A stretch of DNA of 64,000 nt. It comes from Punica granatum (taxonomy: Eukaryota > Streptophyta > Magnoliopsida > Myrtales > Lythraceae). Shown here piece by piece: positions 34,331 to 47,200 of this stretch. Made by a program: the position numbers and the translations under genes. Within the stretch, counting starts at the first letter, position 1. Each line of letters begins with the position of its first letter. The notes below the pieces were generated by a model. That model did no database searches. It saw only the letters and a program-made list of their open reading frames with translations, and had not been told where the DNA came from. The stretch is from contig NC_045134.1 of NCBI RefSeq assembly GCF_007655135.1, positions 8,700,982-8,764,981 of the forward strand, in the 5' to 3' direction.

Positions 34331-35862
34331 TATTGACGCATCACAATATGTAAATCACATATCTCCAAATAAGGATTTTTCCATAATATCAATGCAATCA
34401 AAGATAATTCATGAAAATTATCAAAAAAAGTTGCTGTTTTCCATATGAATCTACTATTGTTTGTCATTTTTATTATTCTTTCAATGAAATTATTCCATTT
34501 CGCCCGTAATTTTACGATATAAAATTACTTTAAACATCGCTTCTCTTGGATAAATTCCTATTTCCGTCCCTGCCTGGGCATGCCATTTTAAAAGATGATC
34601 CATATATATATATATATATGTATATATGAATCACCCAGCAACTATGACGTGCTTCAAAACGTTCATGATACCCTAACACTATATCTAGATATTCTTGATT
34701 AAGGAGTTCAGGAGGGGAGGGGTCTGGAGGATTATGAAAAGTTAAGTAGAGGAATATTTTGAGGGGTTATGAAGGGTTCCAAAATCCTTACATAGATAAA
34801 GCTCATTGAGGAGTTGGGAGGATTTGATTTGATTCATTTTGTTATTTTAAATTTGTTTTGGGGTCAAATTGAAATTATGACATTTGGAGAGATTTCAAGC
34901 TCCTACTAAACCTTTATAAAATTTTCCCAGATAAGGTTATTGGAGGGGATTCATAACACCTCCACCTCCAAACCCCCATCCGAAAACTCCCTAACCCCTC
35001 AGACTGCGTTTTGGCACTTTGCCGATAATGTACATTCCCACCAAAGTGGTAATCCACTTTTCCACCCTCTGGTAGGAAATTTACATTACCACTCCCGTGG
35101 GAATGTGAAGGTGGGCATGTGAATTGCCACGACCCAATCAAACATGGGAATCTAGTGGACCTTGGGAAAATAATTCACATTTCTGGAAACGTGGATGGAT
35201 TTCCACGTACCAAATGCACTCTCAATCCAAGCATAGCGTAAGCCTAACTAATATACAGTTTCCAGGTCAGCATAACAATTAGGCTTTTCTAGCTCAAAAG
35301 CTTATCATCGTAAACGGAAGGTTGTGAAAATAGCGGATTTTTGGTTAAGTGCAAGAAGGCAGTTGCATGCTTTTGGGCTCTAACAGTGCCTTGGCAGGTC
35401 TTTTGTTGAGTCTGATCATATATTTTAAGACTGGCCTAGAGCACAGGCACGGCAGGAATCGGGGCTGGCATGATCCGGTGACTTCTCCTCTTGGAAAACC
35501 ATTTCCAAGATAAGTTTGGAACCCTGCGCATCATACAGAGATCAGCAAAGCAGTTATTTGAAAGACTGTCCATACAAGTCTTTAAGCACTCAGGTTCTAG
35601 CAATGCTGTCAATAGATTCAAGATTACACGTACATACAGAGAAATCAACCATCTCCTTTGTCAATTCTTCCAAACTTGGCGTTGCTGCTGAAGAAAATAT
35701 AGGCCGAAACAAAAAAATACCAATTACTCCTCCCTCGCAGTTATGTAAGGACCAAGTAATGCCTGTTAAGGGGTTATACTACGAATATACTCTGAAAGAG
35801 TGACAGAATTCCCAGACAAGTCTTCAAGGAACTGTTGAGAGACAACATTGAGAGAGTTCTAA
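34331..35862. other. MITE-like and unassigned DNA of duplication copy 1
   Basis: Two inverted-end modules are visible. One runs from about 34720 to 34990, with AGGGGTTATGAAGGG-type phrases and a CCCTAACCCCT counterpart. The second runs from about 35004 to 35222, between TGCGTTTTGGCA and TACCAAATGCA. The rest (35223-35862) has no recognised gene. The sister region is 39560-41203. Confidence 0.5.
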
Positions 35863-35884
35863 ACTCCATGGAAAGAAATTAGAC

Positions 35885-36636
35885 TACAGCGTCCCACTCT
35901 CCCATAATTCTATGCACTCCAAATTGTCCAAATTCCTCGAGCGAATTCTTTTGAGGGAAGGGAGGAGATCTATTGCCTACAGTAACAACACCTAGAAATC
36001 TCAATGCTGACTAGATTATGCATTTCAGAAATCTCAATTCTATCACCAATACTTTCAGTTCTGGATGGGGTCGAAATCTCTCCAAGACCTCTTCCTCATT
36101 GGCGGCCCTATTTTCCGAAGAAAATGACCAATCTAGTCCCAATAAATGAATGAATGAAAGAGGCGACTTCTCCATCGAGAAGGAAGCATCCACCTCGTTC
36201 AAAATACTTCACATTCTATCCAAGTGTCGAATAGTCAGTTCTTTATTCCTCAATCCGGTAAGTCTGCTCAACTCATTCAACCTTGCTGCATTTCGGTTCC
36301 CTTTGTCCCGCACCGCACCTGGAATGCAGGTGACACTTGCAGAGCAGTCAACTTCCCAATCCCCTTTGGCATATGTCTTAAGCAACATTCACTCACATCG
36401 AGCTGCCTTAAATTGACCTACTTCGTAATGTCTCTTGGTAATTCTTCTAGAAACCCCACATCCTCTGAGATCAAGCGTCTCCAAATTGCACAACCTGGTT
36501 ATGGAATCTGACAGATACCTTAACCAGTGATTCTCCGAAAGATCAAGCCTCCTCAAATGCTTTAGTTTACAAATCGAACTGGATAAGACCTTTATGCCAG
36601 CTGCACCAACACAGAGCGCCCCGTAGATTTCTAAAA
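35885..36636 (-). pseudogene. LRR fragment of a CC-NBS-LRR gene, antisense
   Basis: On the minus strand this matches the intact NLR between about 49620 and 50405, in the same order: a CCAAATTGTCCAAAT stretch, the EVDASFSMEK segment, the EEVL-RFRPH segment, and leucine-rich repeats through the TTTCTAAAA edge. It covers only part of the LRR domain. There are frameshifts and stops and no NB-ARC, so it cannot be a functional receptor. It abuts the POLAR-like pseudogene with no spacer. Confidence 0.85.
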
Positions 36637-36637
36637 C

Positions 36638-37476
36638 ATGAGCTCAGCAAAATGAAGGAGTTAAGAACCGATATGGAGATGCTTCTTCAAAATGTCAAGG
36701 AGGAAATGGGGAGGAAAGATTCTATAAGTGAGACATCAATCTCAAAAGCGAGCCCAACTGCTTCGTGCTTGACTGACCTGAAAGAAGTTTCACGTTGTGG
36801 CAGCCTTCTCTCGAGCAGATCCACTACTGCTCCATATGTTTTACAAGGGGAGGAAACCATCACTATTTCAAGTCTATATATTGTATGTGATGAGTCCAGA
36901 AGGAATCTGTGGAAGGGATGGATCAACTTGAGGCAGAGCTGGAAGCAGAGCTTGAGCGCTTGCAGCTTCAGCTGGAAACTGAAAGTTATCCACAAAGCAA
37001 AAAGGTACAATTTTCGTGAGTGTTTCATTTATTTTGTTATCTTTGTTATTCACCTCGCAATGTATGAGTTCTATGATTATCAGATTACCGGCAACGATAG
37101 CACTACAAAAAGAAGTGGTAGTTTGAGTTTGGGGGAAGTGGTCGACCTGGACGATTCTATGACTGAAGTCCATGGTGGGGTTCCTCCAATTGAGCTTGAG
37201 AGGAGACTACACGAGCTGTTGGAGTCACGACAGCAAGAGAGGATCAAAGAGCTCGAAGCTTCCCTGAAATGCATCAAGTTAAAGCTGTCCGAGAAAGGGA
37301 GGGAGGCTAAGTGGTGGAAAGATACTGCCCTACTTATGTCCAGTCATGTTCCGGAGCCTCCAGACCTCTCCCAGAAGCAATTCAGGGAAAGCTGTAAAGT
37401 ACGTGCTATAATAATAGATGATGTATTGGTGTGCAGTTTTCAGCTTTACCTGTGTCCTTGGTGTAAAGAGAGTTGA
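36638..37476 (+). pseudogene. truncated duplicate of the POLAR-like gene
   Basis: It matches exon 2 from its 76th base, intron 2 and exon 3 of the gene at 29192, but exon 1 and the GPFIKDNRFN block are missing. One A of the AGAAAGG stretch is lost near 36900, shifting the frame. Reading then continues through the 79-base intron, whose length puts exon 3 back in frame. The result is an uninterrupted frame of 274 codons from 36652. The original stop is changed to CAG, extending the end by about 34 residues. There is no conserved promoter. I call it a pseudogene; a short coiled-coil product from an intron-retaining transcript cannot be excluded. Confidence 0.8.
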
Positions 37477-38931
37477 TGAGAACTTGAGAACAAGCGATCA
37501 ACTGTCAATGTGAATTGGGAAATATGTTTTCGATTAGGACTTATCACTGGTGAATAAATGCGCCGTTACAAAATCTTGGCTTGAGATTTTCCCAAGAATT
37601 AGACTTACAAGGTTGGGCATGGAGGATTTGTTAAGACTCGATTGAACATTGTGCAGGGCTCTTCTAATGATAAAATGGGCTAAATGTTAGATGATATCGC
37701 TTACCACATTGATGCAAAAACTTCGAGGCTTTTGAGCCCAAATGCTTATCATCGTCTTCTGATTCGAAGAAATGCCTTTGAGCTTTACCAAATCCTAGGC
37801 AGGTTCGAGTGAGAAGCAGGGTTGAGCCAGGCCAACGGCACAGGCATAATCTGATTCCGCGCCAGCAACATTCGGCCCAAAATGGGCATAGATTTGGTTC
37901 AGCAACTTATCTTTTTAAATAATCCTTCCATACTACATTCCAAACCTTGCAGTAAGACCATTTAAAGAGCAGAACACTTATCTGAAAAGGACAATGGAAA
38001 GGTTAAACTAAAGACCACGAGAAGAGAGGAATGTACGATTTTAACCTACGATAGGAATGCCAAGCACAGAAGATGTTTTCTTAAGACATCAAATCCATAG
38101 TAATGTAGAATGGTAGTATGGTACAAATTTGTAAAGATTGGGGGGGCATAATGCCAATAAGCTAAAAGGTTAGGGTAAACTGTATTTTCCTCAAATAAAA
38201 AACTTTAGAAAGTTTCAAAAAGATTAAAAAAACATCAAAATAAAATTTAGAAAATAAAGTGAAAATAGAAAATACTAGAAAAGATCAAAAAATTCAGACA
38301 AAATAAAAAAAAAGAGAAATTCAGAAAATAAACAAAACAGAAAAATAAAATGAAATAAACGTAGTAAAAAAAATTTAAAAATAATTTTCAAACATAAAAG
38401 AAATTTACAAGAAAACGAATAGAAAATTCAAAAAAGAAAATTCACAAAATTTGAAGAAAAGTACAATGAAATTCAAGGGAAAAAAAATAAAATGATTAAA
38501 TATAAAATAAATAACCTAACAGGCAAAGAGAGATGTATATTTATTGGGTAATTATGTTCGTGAGATTTCCAAAGATTAATTAAGAGCACATATGAAATTT
38601 CAAGTTAAATTTTCTTTTTATATTTTGGGATAAGCTTTTTATTTTGAACTTTTTCACACTTATATTTACTTGAGATTTTGAATAATTCAATGAAATTTTA
38701 AAACATAAGAGGGACTAAAAAGCTTATCTAATCGAGCTTACTATTATTGCCTGAGGGGAAATAGAGGCTGAGAAAGTCCGTCGACTCCATTGGCCTCAAT
38801 AAAGTCCAACAGGTTTCACTAGCACTTGGGAGTTCTAGAAGTGAGGTTAGCATAGTGATTCTGCGTCCGTGGACTAAAGCCATTAGCAAATGGTGACGCG
38901 ACAGAATAAAATAAAATAATAAAGGATACGG

Positions 38932-39195
38932 ATGGAGCTTTTAGAGGAAATTGAGGACTTGCAGGCTGATTCGTGATGAGAGTGGTAATTGGATTTGTGA
39001 ATTTAATTGGATTTGTGCAATTTAATTGGATTTCAGTGACGTCTGAGTTGTGGGGAGCTATTTCTGAGCAATTGCAAAGGAGATGCGGAGTGAGTTTGAA
39101 CCGTTCACTGCGAGGTCGTCTCTTATTGAGAGTAAGGGATCTTCTCGATCGTGATTGAGAGTTGGAGGTGAGGCATATACCAGCGGGAAGGTAAT
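38932..39195 (+). pseudogene. LINE RNase H-domain remnant, longer sister copy
   Basis: Starts like the remnant at 33990 (GAFRGN) but keeps the end of the domain: SELWGAISEQLQRRCGVS, then LLDRD, a stop and ELEVRHIPAGR. The last part corresponds to the D-WEV--RHI-REGN motif near the end of plant LINE RNase H domains. Frame breaks and stops are present. It shows that copy 2 preserves sequence lost in copy 1. Confidence 0.6.
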
Positions 39196-39374
39196 TCATG
39201 AGCGGATCTTCTATTCAATCATGCATTGCAAATTCTTACTTCTTAAATTAACTTATGGTGAAATATATTCAAGATATTGTGCAATAACTTCTTAAGATTC
39301 TACTGTATGACAGATTGAATTCATTAGTGAAAATAAAACCACTCGTTGTAAAATATAACTTTGAAACCAATATG

Positions 39375-39556
39375 GATTGGTTCTGGCGGTTTCGCGCTTG
39401 AACTCTTAAAGCAAGATCTCGGGTTTGAGTTTTGTGATTGGAGAAAATCCATGCTTATGAGAGTTTTACCCCGCAATGGGGCGACTACAATCGTGCTGGA
39501 TTAGTTGGAGTTTATTAAATTTTCGCATATCAGAATATACGTCGGAAAAAAAAAGG
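39375..39556 (+). mobile_element. SINE copy in duplication copy 2
   Basis: Fuller than its sister at 34155: TGGTTCTGGCGGTTTCG head, AGATCTCGGGTTTGAGTTTT B-box-like stretch, CTGGATTAGTTGGAGTTTAT tail and A-run. Confidence 0.7.
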
Positions 39557-41203
39557 TATGGAATCATCACAATATGTAAATCACATATCTCCAAAGAATC
39601 AATTATTGTTTGTCGGTTTTATTATGTAATTCACAATATGTAATTCATGAAAATTATCCAAAAAAGCTACTGTTTTCCATATGAATCTATTATTGTTTGT
39701 CAGTTTTATTATTCTTTCAATGAAATTATTTTATTTCGCCCCTTAATTTTACGGTACAAAATCACTTTAAACATCGTGTCCCTCGGATAAATTCCTATTT
39801 CCGTCCCTGCCTGGGCATGACCATTTTAAAATATGATCCGTATATATATACACCTAATATGTATATATATGTATATATGAATCACCCAGCAACTATGACG
39901 TGGTTCAAAACGTTCATGATACCCTAACACTATATTTAGATATTCTTGATTAAGGGGCTCAGGAGAGGATGGGTCTGGAGGGTTATGAAAAGTTAAGGAG
40001 AGGAATGTTTTGAGGGGTTACGAAGGGTTCCGAAATCCTTGTTTGGATAGAGCTCATTGAGGGGTTTGAAGGGATTTGATTTGATTCATTTTATTATTTT
40101 GGATTTGTTTTGGGGTCGAATTGTCAAATTATTTTTTTAATAAGAGATGCACAAAAACATCCAAAACCTCCCAATTTGAAGGTTTGAAATTATGGCATTT
40201 GGAGGGATTTCAGCCCCTACAAAACCTTTATAAAATTTTCCCAAATAAGGTTATTGGAGGGTAAACCTCCAATCCCCCCTCCGAAAATTCCCAAAAACTC
40301 CCTAACCCCTCGGAGTGCGTTGTGGCAGTTTGATGGTAATGTAAATTCCCAACAAAGTGATAATCTGCTTTCCCATCCTCTGGTGGGAAATCTACATTAC
40401 CACTCCTGTGTGAATATGAATTATCACGATCCAATCAAACGTGAAAATCTGATAGACTATGGGAAAATAATTCACATTTCTAGGAACGTGGATGGATTTC
40501 TATATACCAAATGCACTCTCAATCCAAGCATAGCGTAAGCCTACCTAATCACAGTTTGCCAGGTTGGCATAATGATGACTTTTCGGGCTCAAAAGTTTAT
40601 CATGGTATATAGAAGGTTGTGAAAATGGCGGATTTTTGGTGAAGTGCAAGAAGGGATTTACATGCTTTTGGGCTCTAACAGTGCCTTGGCGGGTCTTTTG
40701 TTGAGTCTGATCATAAATTTTAAGACTGCCCTAGAGCACAGGCACCGCAGGAATTGGGGCTGGCAAGATCCGGTGACTTCTCTTTCCGAAAAACCATTTC
40801 CAAGATACGTTTGGAACCCTGCGGGTAAGTAACCATTTCATAATTCATTCTGCACCATTTACAGAGATCAGCAAAGCAGTTATTGGAAAGACTGCCCATA
40901 CAAGTCTTAAGCACTGGTTCTCGCAATGCTGTCATTAGCTTGAGTTCAAGACTCAAGATTATACGTACATACAGAAAAATCAACCATCTTCTTCGCCAAT
41001 TCTTCCATACTCGGTGGTTGCTGCTGAAGAAAATATAGGCCGAAACAAAAAATACCAATTACTTCTTCCTCGCAGTCATGTAAGGACCAAGTAATGCTTG
41101 TGAAGGGGTTATACTACTAATATACTCTTGACACACACAGAATTACTAGAGGAGTCCTCGAGGAACTGTTGAGAGACAACATTGAGAGACAGTTCTAAAC
41201 TCC
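39557..41203. other. MITE-like and unassigned DNA of duplication copy 2
   Basis: Carries the same two inverted-end modules as copy 1 (about 39955-40310 and 40315-40513), then sequence without a recognised gene. Short frames at 40644-40832 and 40720-41058 (minus) have no domain. Confidence 0.45.
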
Positions 41204-44200
41204 TGATAATAGCTCATTTGGATTTGATATGATAGACAAGGAAACTTCAGCAAAAGTGAAACCAGTTCGTAATAACAACACTTCACCCTCGATTTCGGTG
41301 CATACTCCGAGACTCTGATGCAGAACTACTGCCTTGCCATTTCCATTGATCAAAGAAACACGAGCGCAATTGATCTACATGGGATGATGGAATGGTTTGG
41401 AGAGAGGGGAATAGAGGATGAGTGGGCAAATTCTTAAACGAGTTCACATGTGGAAGGTGAAGAGAGCATTTATGAAAATCTTTGAGGAAAAAACTCTGGA
41501 ATGGGTAGCCCTTCTTCCTTTTGGCCACAGGTTGCTAGTTATGAAATGCAGGAGAACGCTGAATGATCTCAAGAACAGTACAGAATGGGAAAGGCAGGCC
41601 GTACTTGGTTGTTGGGATCAATTTCTGTGACGTCCAGAATGGCTCATGGGAGGCTTGTGTGTGAACCCGGCAAGCAAAGGTTAAGGAGCAAAGTCCTGAA
41701 CTAAAAACTCACTCTTAGACCACCAAGACACCAAGGCGAGATGCGTGATTTAATTCAAGGACCCTGTCACCCGATCCCAAATTAATCCTGCTCATGCTAA
41801 CTTTCAAGTCTAGCTTTGTGAATCATCTGGTGACAGAAGCTCCATGCAGTGTGTGTTGCATCTAGTAAGTACAGATGCATCCATCCAATAAGTTTGGCTG
41901 CAAAACCAGGATGGACAACATTAATTCGATGAATAAAAATGATTAGAAGTGGCGAGAGGAATTTGGCAAATCACATAATCGTCAGGGGAAAGAAAATGTT
42001 TCAATTAGTGAAGCTGAAGAGTGCAACCTCATTACAGTATATCGGACTAGCTGGAGACTGTTGTTTCTCAAGTCCCTTGGGTCTGAGCTTCTCATGCAGC
42101 ATCAATGCATGGATGAGTAACCGGTACAAGGATTCTCATGCAGCAGACAGCTTCGAACAGTTTTCTCCTTTTAAAGCACGGAGTGCTAGCAGCATATCAG
42201 GATGGCAGTGAGAAAAATGCATGGAATTGGTGTCTTCCGCGAGTTGCTAGTTTTGCATGTTAAAGAAACCACGAATTAACAAACAGCATTTTTTGTTATA
42301 CATTGTACACATTATAAACAAAAAGAAAAAACGGCACTATGCTAAGTACCATGTTCTCTCAGATCCCAAGCGACCATGCAATACTATCCAGTCTAGAATG
42401 TGACTTGGCGTAGATCCAAAATCCTGGAAACTGAAAGCGTGAAATATTCGTAAACGGTTTGTGAGCTTGTTTCATTGATGAAGTGAAAGCAGAAGACAGA
42501 AGAAGCAATATAAATGAATGGTGTCGGATTTACTGCAGAGCAGTTGTTATGTACCTTATAGCTCCCTCCGTACAGACAGATGTTGCACTCCGCAGCTCTA
42601 TGCCTCACATTAAGATGGAATGCCTTCCAAATGTCTCCCCCGGATAAAGATGAAACATCAAATACCTCAACTGGTGCCTTCAGGACATGAGCCATTGACA
42701 AGGGCAATGACTAAACAACTCTAGTCACCAAACAAGTGACAAAGCTGCTTTCATCCATCAGAACATGGAGGAAAAATGACGAATTTAATTTTTCGTGCTG
42801 ATTGAGATAAAATTTATTCAGCTGATATATATGCTGAAGCTCGGATATTATGCAACAAAATCAGCAATTCACCTCTCCCTCTTTCGGAAACTGGACTGAG
42901 AAGATGACTTTATGAGGTTGCGGTAAAATAATCTAGAGAACAGGAAGTATACTGTCCTGTTTCAATGAAGCAACTGAGAATATGAGACAGAATATGAGCC
43001 AATAAGCATATATTTTGTTAAAGGAACGGAAGAATTTGCTAGCATTTTAGACACTGTAGCAGCAACGAGGAAATGCTTAACAAGCACCTACCTCCTGATA
43101 ATTGCCCACTTCAGCAAAATCTAAATGGAGGCTCTCGGAAAGGAAAGGGCTTGTGCACTTGTTTCATTGAATCACTGAAATCGGAGACACCGGAAGCCAT
43201 AGGAGTGCTGCCATCATAGTAACCGCAAAAGAGTTAGGTAAATTATCAAAAACCCACCATAAAAATAAAAGTGATGACTGATGCTTCTGGACTGTGATGC
43301 TGATAACTCAGAAGGGTTATATCCTTTCGAGAGGAAAGATGATAGAGCTGCTAATGGCACATCCACATGGCATTGACATTATATAAGAATTGGATTCTGT
43401 CTTTGTATTCAAAGATAAAAGACAAGTATTTTTAAGTACCATATTCTGTCCTACCGCAGAATTAGGAGAATACGAGACTCACCAAAGAGGGAATATAAGA
43501 TCCAAAGCAGAACAGGAACTGCACAGGGAGGAACTAATTGTGTAGGCAGAAAAGGTTCAGGAGAAAACTCCTCGACGAACCCATATCGTGCAACCTGCAG
43601 TGCTTCTTGATTCTGCAGCTGAGCAATGCCTGCAATACCAATGTCCCCATATTGAACTAATAAGTCACGATGCTTATCACAAGTAACATGATTATCCCTA
43701 CGGAAAAGAGTCTTCCCTTTATTTTGAGGATTACAACTTAAGAAAGAAGGAACGTAGAAGAACAAGCCACCCTCAGAGTGATCAGATTGAGCCATTTTGT
43801 GAGACCCGGTGGATTTTTTTTTTTCCAAACATATGCTTATATAAATATATTATACATGTAATGTACTTTTATGCTGCAAAAAAAAATAAAATGAGAGAGT
43901 AAGTGGTGGCGTGGGCCAAAATCCTTCTTCCACCGCCACACATTTATTTTAATTGTTTGTTTGTTTCTTTGTCTATTCTTTTTCTTTTTCTTTTTCTCGG
44001 GTTTTGCTGGGGAAGAAACGAAGGAGAGAAGGAGAGAGAAGTATCGAGAAACAGAGCACGAGAGGGAGAGAAGAGAGAGGGGTGAGTGGGGAAATTCAGT
44101 AAAATCAGTAAATAAGTCAAAGCATAACATAAATGGACTGGAAAACGCGAGATGAAGCTGAACGCTGAAGCTGCAGGATGCAACCTCATAACACTATCTC

Positions 44201-47200
44201 AGAATAGCTGGAGTCTGTTGTTTCTCGAGTCCCTTGGGTCTGAATTTCTGGTGCAGTAGAAATGCATGGAGGTCTAACTGGTGCAGGGATTCAGAGCACG
44301 GAGGGCTAGTAGGGCATCTGGATCGGCGAGTTTTGCTTGTAAAAGAAACCATATGAATTAACAAACAACATTTTTCGTTATCCATTTGCCCACATTATAA
44401 ACAAAGAAAATAGGCAATAAGCTAAGTACCATGTTTTCACAGATCACGAGCAACCATGCAATACTATCCGCCCAAATGCAACTTGGCGTAGATCTGAAAT
44501 CCTGGAAACTGAAAACATGAAATATTCATAAACAGATTATGTGCTTGTTTCATTGATTAAGTAAAAGCAGAAGACAGAAGAAGTGATACGAATGAATGAC
44601 GTTGGATTTACTACAGAGCAATTGTTATGTACCTTATAGCTCCCTCCAATCCAGGCAGACAGATGTGGCACTCCACAGCGCCAAGCCTCACATTAAGATG
44701 CTTTCATCTATCAGAACATGAAAAGGGAAAAAATTAACTAATTTATATTCTCATGCCGATTAAGACAATTTATCCAGCTGACTGTATATAAGCTGAAATT
44801 CGGATAGTTATGCAACAAAATCAGGAATTCACCTCTCCCACTTTCAGAAACTGGACTGACAAGTTGACATTGTGAGGTTGAGGTAAAATGATCTCGAGAA
44901 TATACGAAGTATACTTGTCCTGTTTCAGTTGAAGCAGCAGAGAATATGAAACAGAATATGAGTCAATAAACATGATATTTTGTTATAGGAATTGAAGAAT
45001 TTGCTAGCATTTTAGAGCATTCAATCCCTCCCCCTGGTAAAAACTTACTATTTCTCGGGTCACAAACAATGATTGGATTAATGACATTCGAGGGGTCTCC
45101 ATGCAGTGCTTGTCATGCATAATACTTGAGCATGCATTCCATAAACTTCCCCCACAATACCGATATTCATGATGGACGAATGGTCAGGAGAGGCCTGATC
45201 AATTTAGCAGTCAAATTATATTCTCAGAACAGCTGTTTTGATCAGAATCTGACAAGTTGGGCGAGTTTGTACAATTTTAAGTTAGATGTATCTTGTTACG
45301 ATATCAGACATGCTGGAGACTCTGGCAAAATTCAATGGGAAAGCTCTTGGCAAGAAACATTCATGACGGGCTTCTGCACCTGTTTCACTGTATAACTGAA
45401 AGCACTGACACCAGAAGCCATATGAGTTCTACCATCACAGTAACCACAGTAGGGTGATGTAAATCAACAAAACCCTCCGTAGAAATAAAAGCGCTAGCTG
45501 ATGTTCATGGGAAATTCCATACCTTTGTAGTCTCTGAATTTGAATTCACGGTTCTGCTGCTGACAACTCGGAACAGTTATCTTCTTTCAAGGGGAAGGAT
45601 GATAGAGCTGCTAATGGCGCATACGAACGGCATTGAGAGCATAGCAGAACTGCATCCTAGCTTTGGTTTCGTGAAAGATATAAGACAAAGGAAAGGCAAG
45701 CATACTTTTAAGTACCATATTCTGTCCCATAGCAGAGAATTGGAGAATATGAGACTCACCAAAGAGGAAATATAAGATCCAAAACAGAACAGGAATTGTA
45801 CAAGGAGGGACTAGTTGGTGCAGGAGAAAACTCTTCAACGAACCCCATATCAAGGTCTGCAGTGCTTCTTGATTCCACCGTTTAGCAATCTCTTCAAATG
45901 AGCGTGCCTGAAACACCAATGTCCCTATATTGAATTAATAAATCATGATGCTTATCACAAGCAACAGAATCTATTGTAGAAAAACAAGCCACTTCAGAGT
46001 TGAAGAGTCTTCTGAACAGATGAGATGCGAGACCTGCGTAGTCAATCTGATTATATTGTATATGAACATGAACCATCAGGAAGTTAAGTCCATATCTGTT
46101 ATAAACTAATTTAAGTTTTTAGATGAGAACTTGATATTTTTTCTCAAAGCCAAAAGCTTGGTATGGGCGAAATCCATTGAGAGGCACACTTGATTTAAGT
46201 TCAATACTGTCTCTAATTCCTAAATTTGTAGACAAAATATTAACGATTTTACCTCGGTTCTGGGTTTACACTCCTACAAAGAGCTGGACTGCTCCAGGCA
46301 AAGATGAAATATGATATATCACATCTATTGCATTTAATAGATCTCCTTTTACGTCGAGCAGTCAAGTTTGGGGAATCATGCTAGCTTTTGTCTCCACGAA
46401 CACCAGAGGCCAACAACTAGCGAGATTTTTTTTTCCTTTGTCAGAAAATGAAAGCCAAAAGAATGATAAAATTGCCTTCTACTGGCCATAAGATTATCAG
46501 CTACGGACAAAAAACTCGGTCTGAAGAATTTATATAAGACCATTGAAGAAGAAGCCTTACCTGCTTCAGAATTTATCAGTCACACTACTACTCTTTTGAT
46601 CCTGTTTTGATCCTTCATGGGCTCACATGGTTGTGGCAGTGGGGAGCAGATGTCAAGATGGTCCTTGGGGAAATTCTGTAAAATCAGATTTAGCACAGCA
46701 GGACTTCTAAAAGGTACTGAATCAACAGTATATCTATTAGTTCGGGAACGTTGCAGATGTTGATTGTAGCATTAACCCGCAAAGAAGGGGTTAAGGAGAT
46801 GAACCCAATACCGAGCCAAACCAAGCCACTTCTCTCTAAAGGATTCAAAATGTACGAGATTAATTTAAGGGACCTGCCGCCAATCCCAAATTGAGATACA
46901 AGCCTCTCGAATCATCCTGTAATGGAGGCTCCATGCAGTGTTACTAGAGTCTTTTTGTTTGAGCATCCATTCATATATATGCCTGCAGGATGCAGAATTC
47001 GAAATTAATTTCAATAAGCAACATCAGCAAACAGTTGGTGAAAAAATTTGAAAAAACAGATGGCGAGAACATCATAAATAAGGATGAGAATTCACATAGT
47101 AATGTTGCTACATGAACCATGACGTGTGAATGGCCAGGGGAGAACTGAACAATTTCAGACTCACATAAGTTTCGGAATGGCGGTTTCAATCATGGACTCT

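Larger units (their letters stand above)
30778..35862 (+). repeat. segmental duplication, copy 1
   Basis: From the ATGAGCTCAGC inside POLAR-like exon 2 onward, this block is repeated in the same order and orientation at 36638-41203. It covers the rest of exons 2 and 3, the 3' flank, an A-rich tract, a LINE RNase H remnant, a SINE, MITE-like elements and unassigned sequence. Long stretches match almost base for base. Copy 1 has about 945 extra bases (32982-33926), so the indel is either an insertion here or a deletion in copy 2. Confidence 0.9.
36638..41203 (+). repeat. segmental duplication, copy 2
   Basis: Counterpart of 30778-35862, offset by about 5.86 kb at its start. It lacks the 945-base T-rich segment present in copy 1. 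Similarity ends around AACATTGAGAGACAGTTC near 41200, where copy 1 runs into the antisense LRR fragment instead. Copy 1, LRR fragment and copy 2 therefore alternate in tandem. Confidence 0.9.

Noticed and set aside
43837..44189. Frames on both strands in the GA-rich segment between blocks A and B
   Set aside because: Low-complexity purine/pyrimidine composition; no domain.
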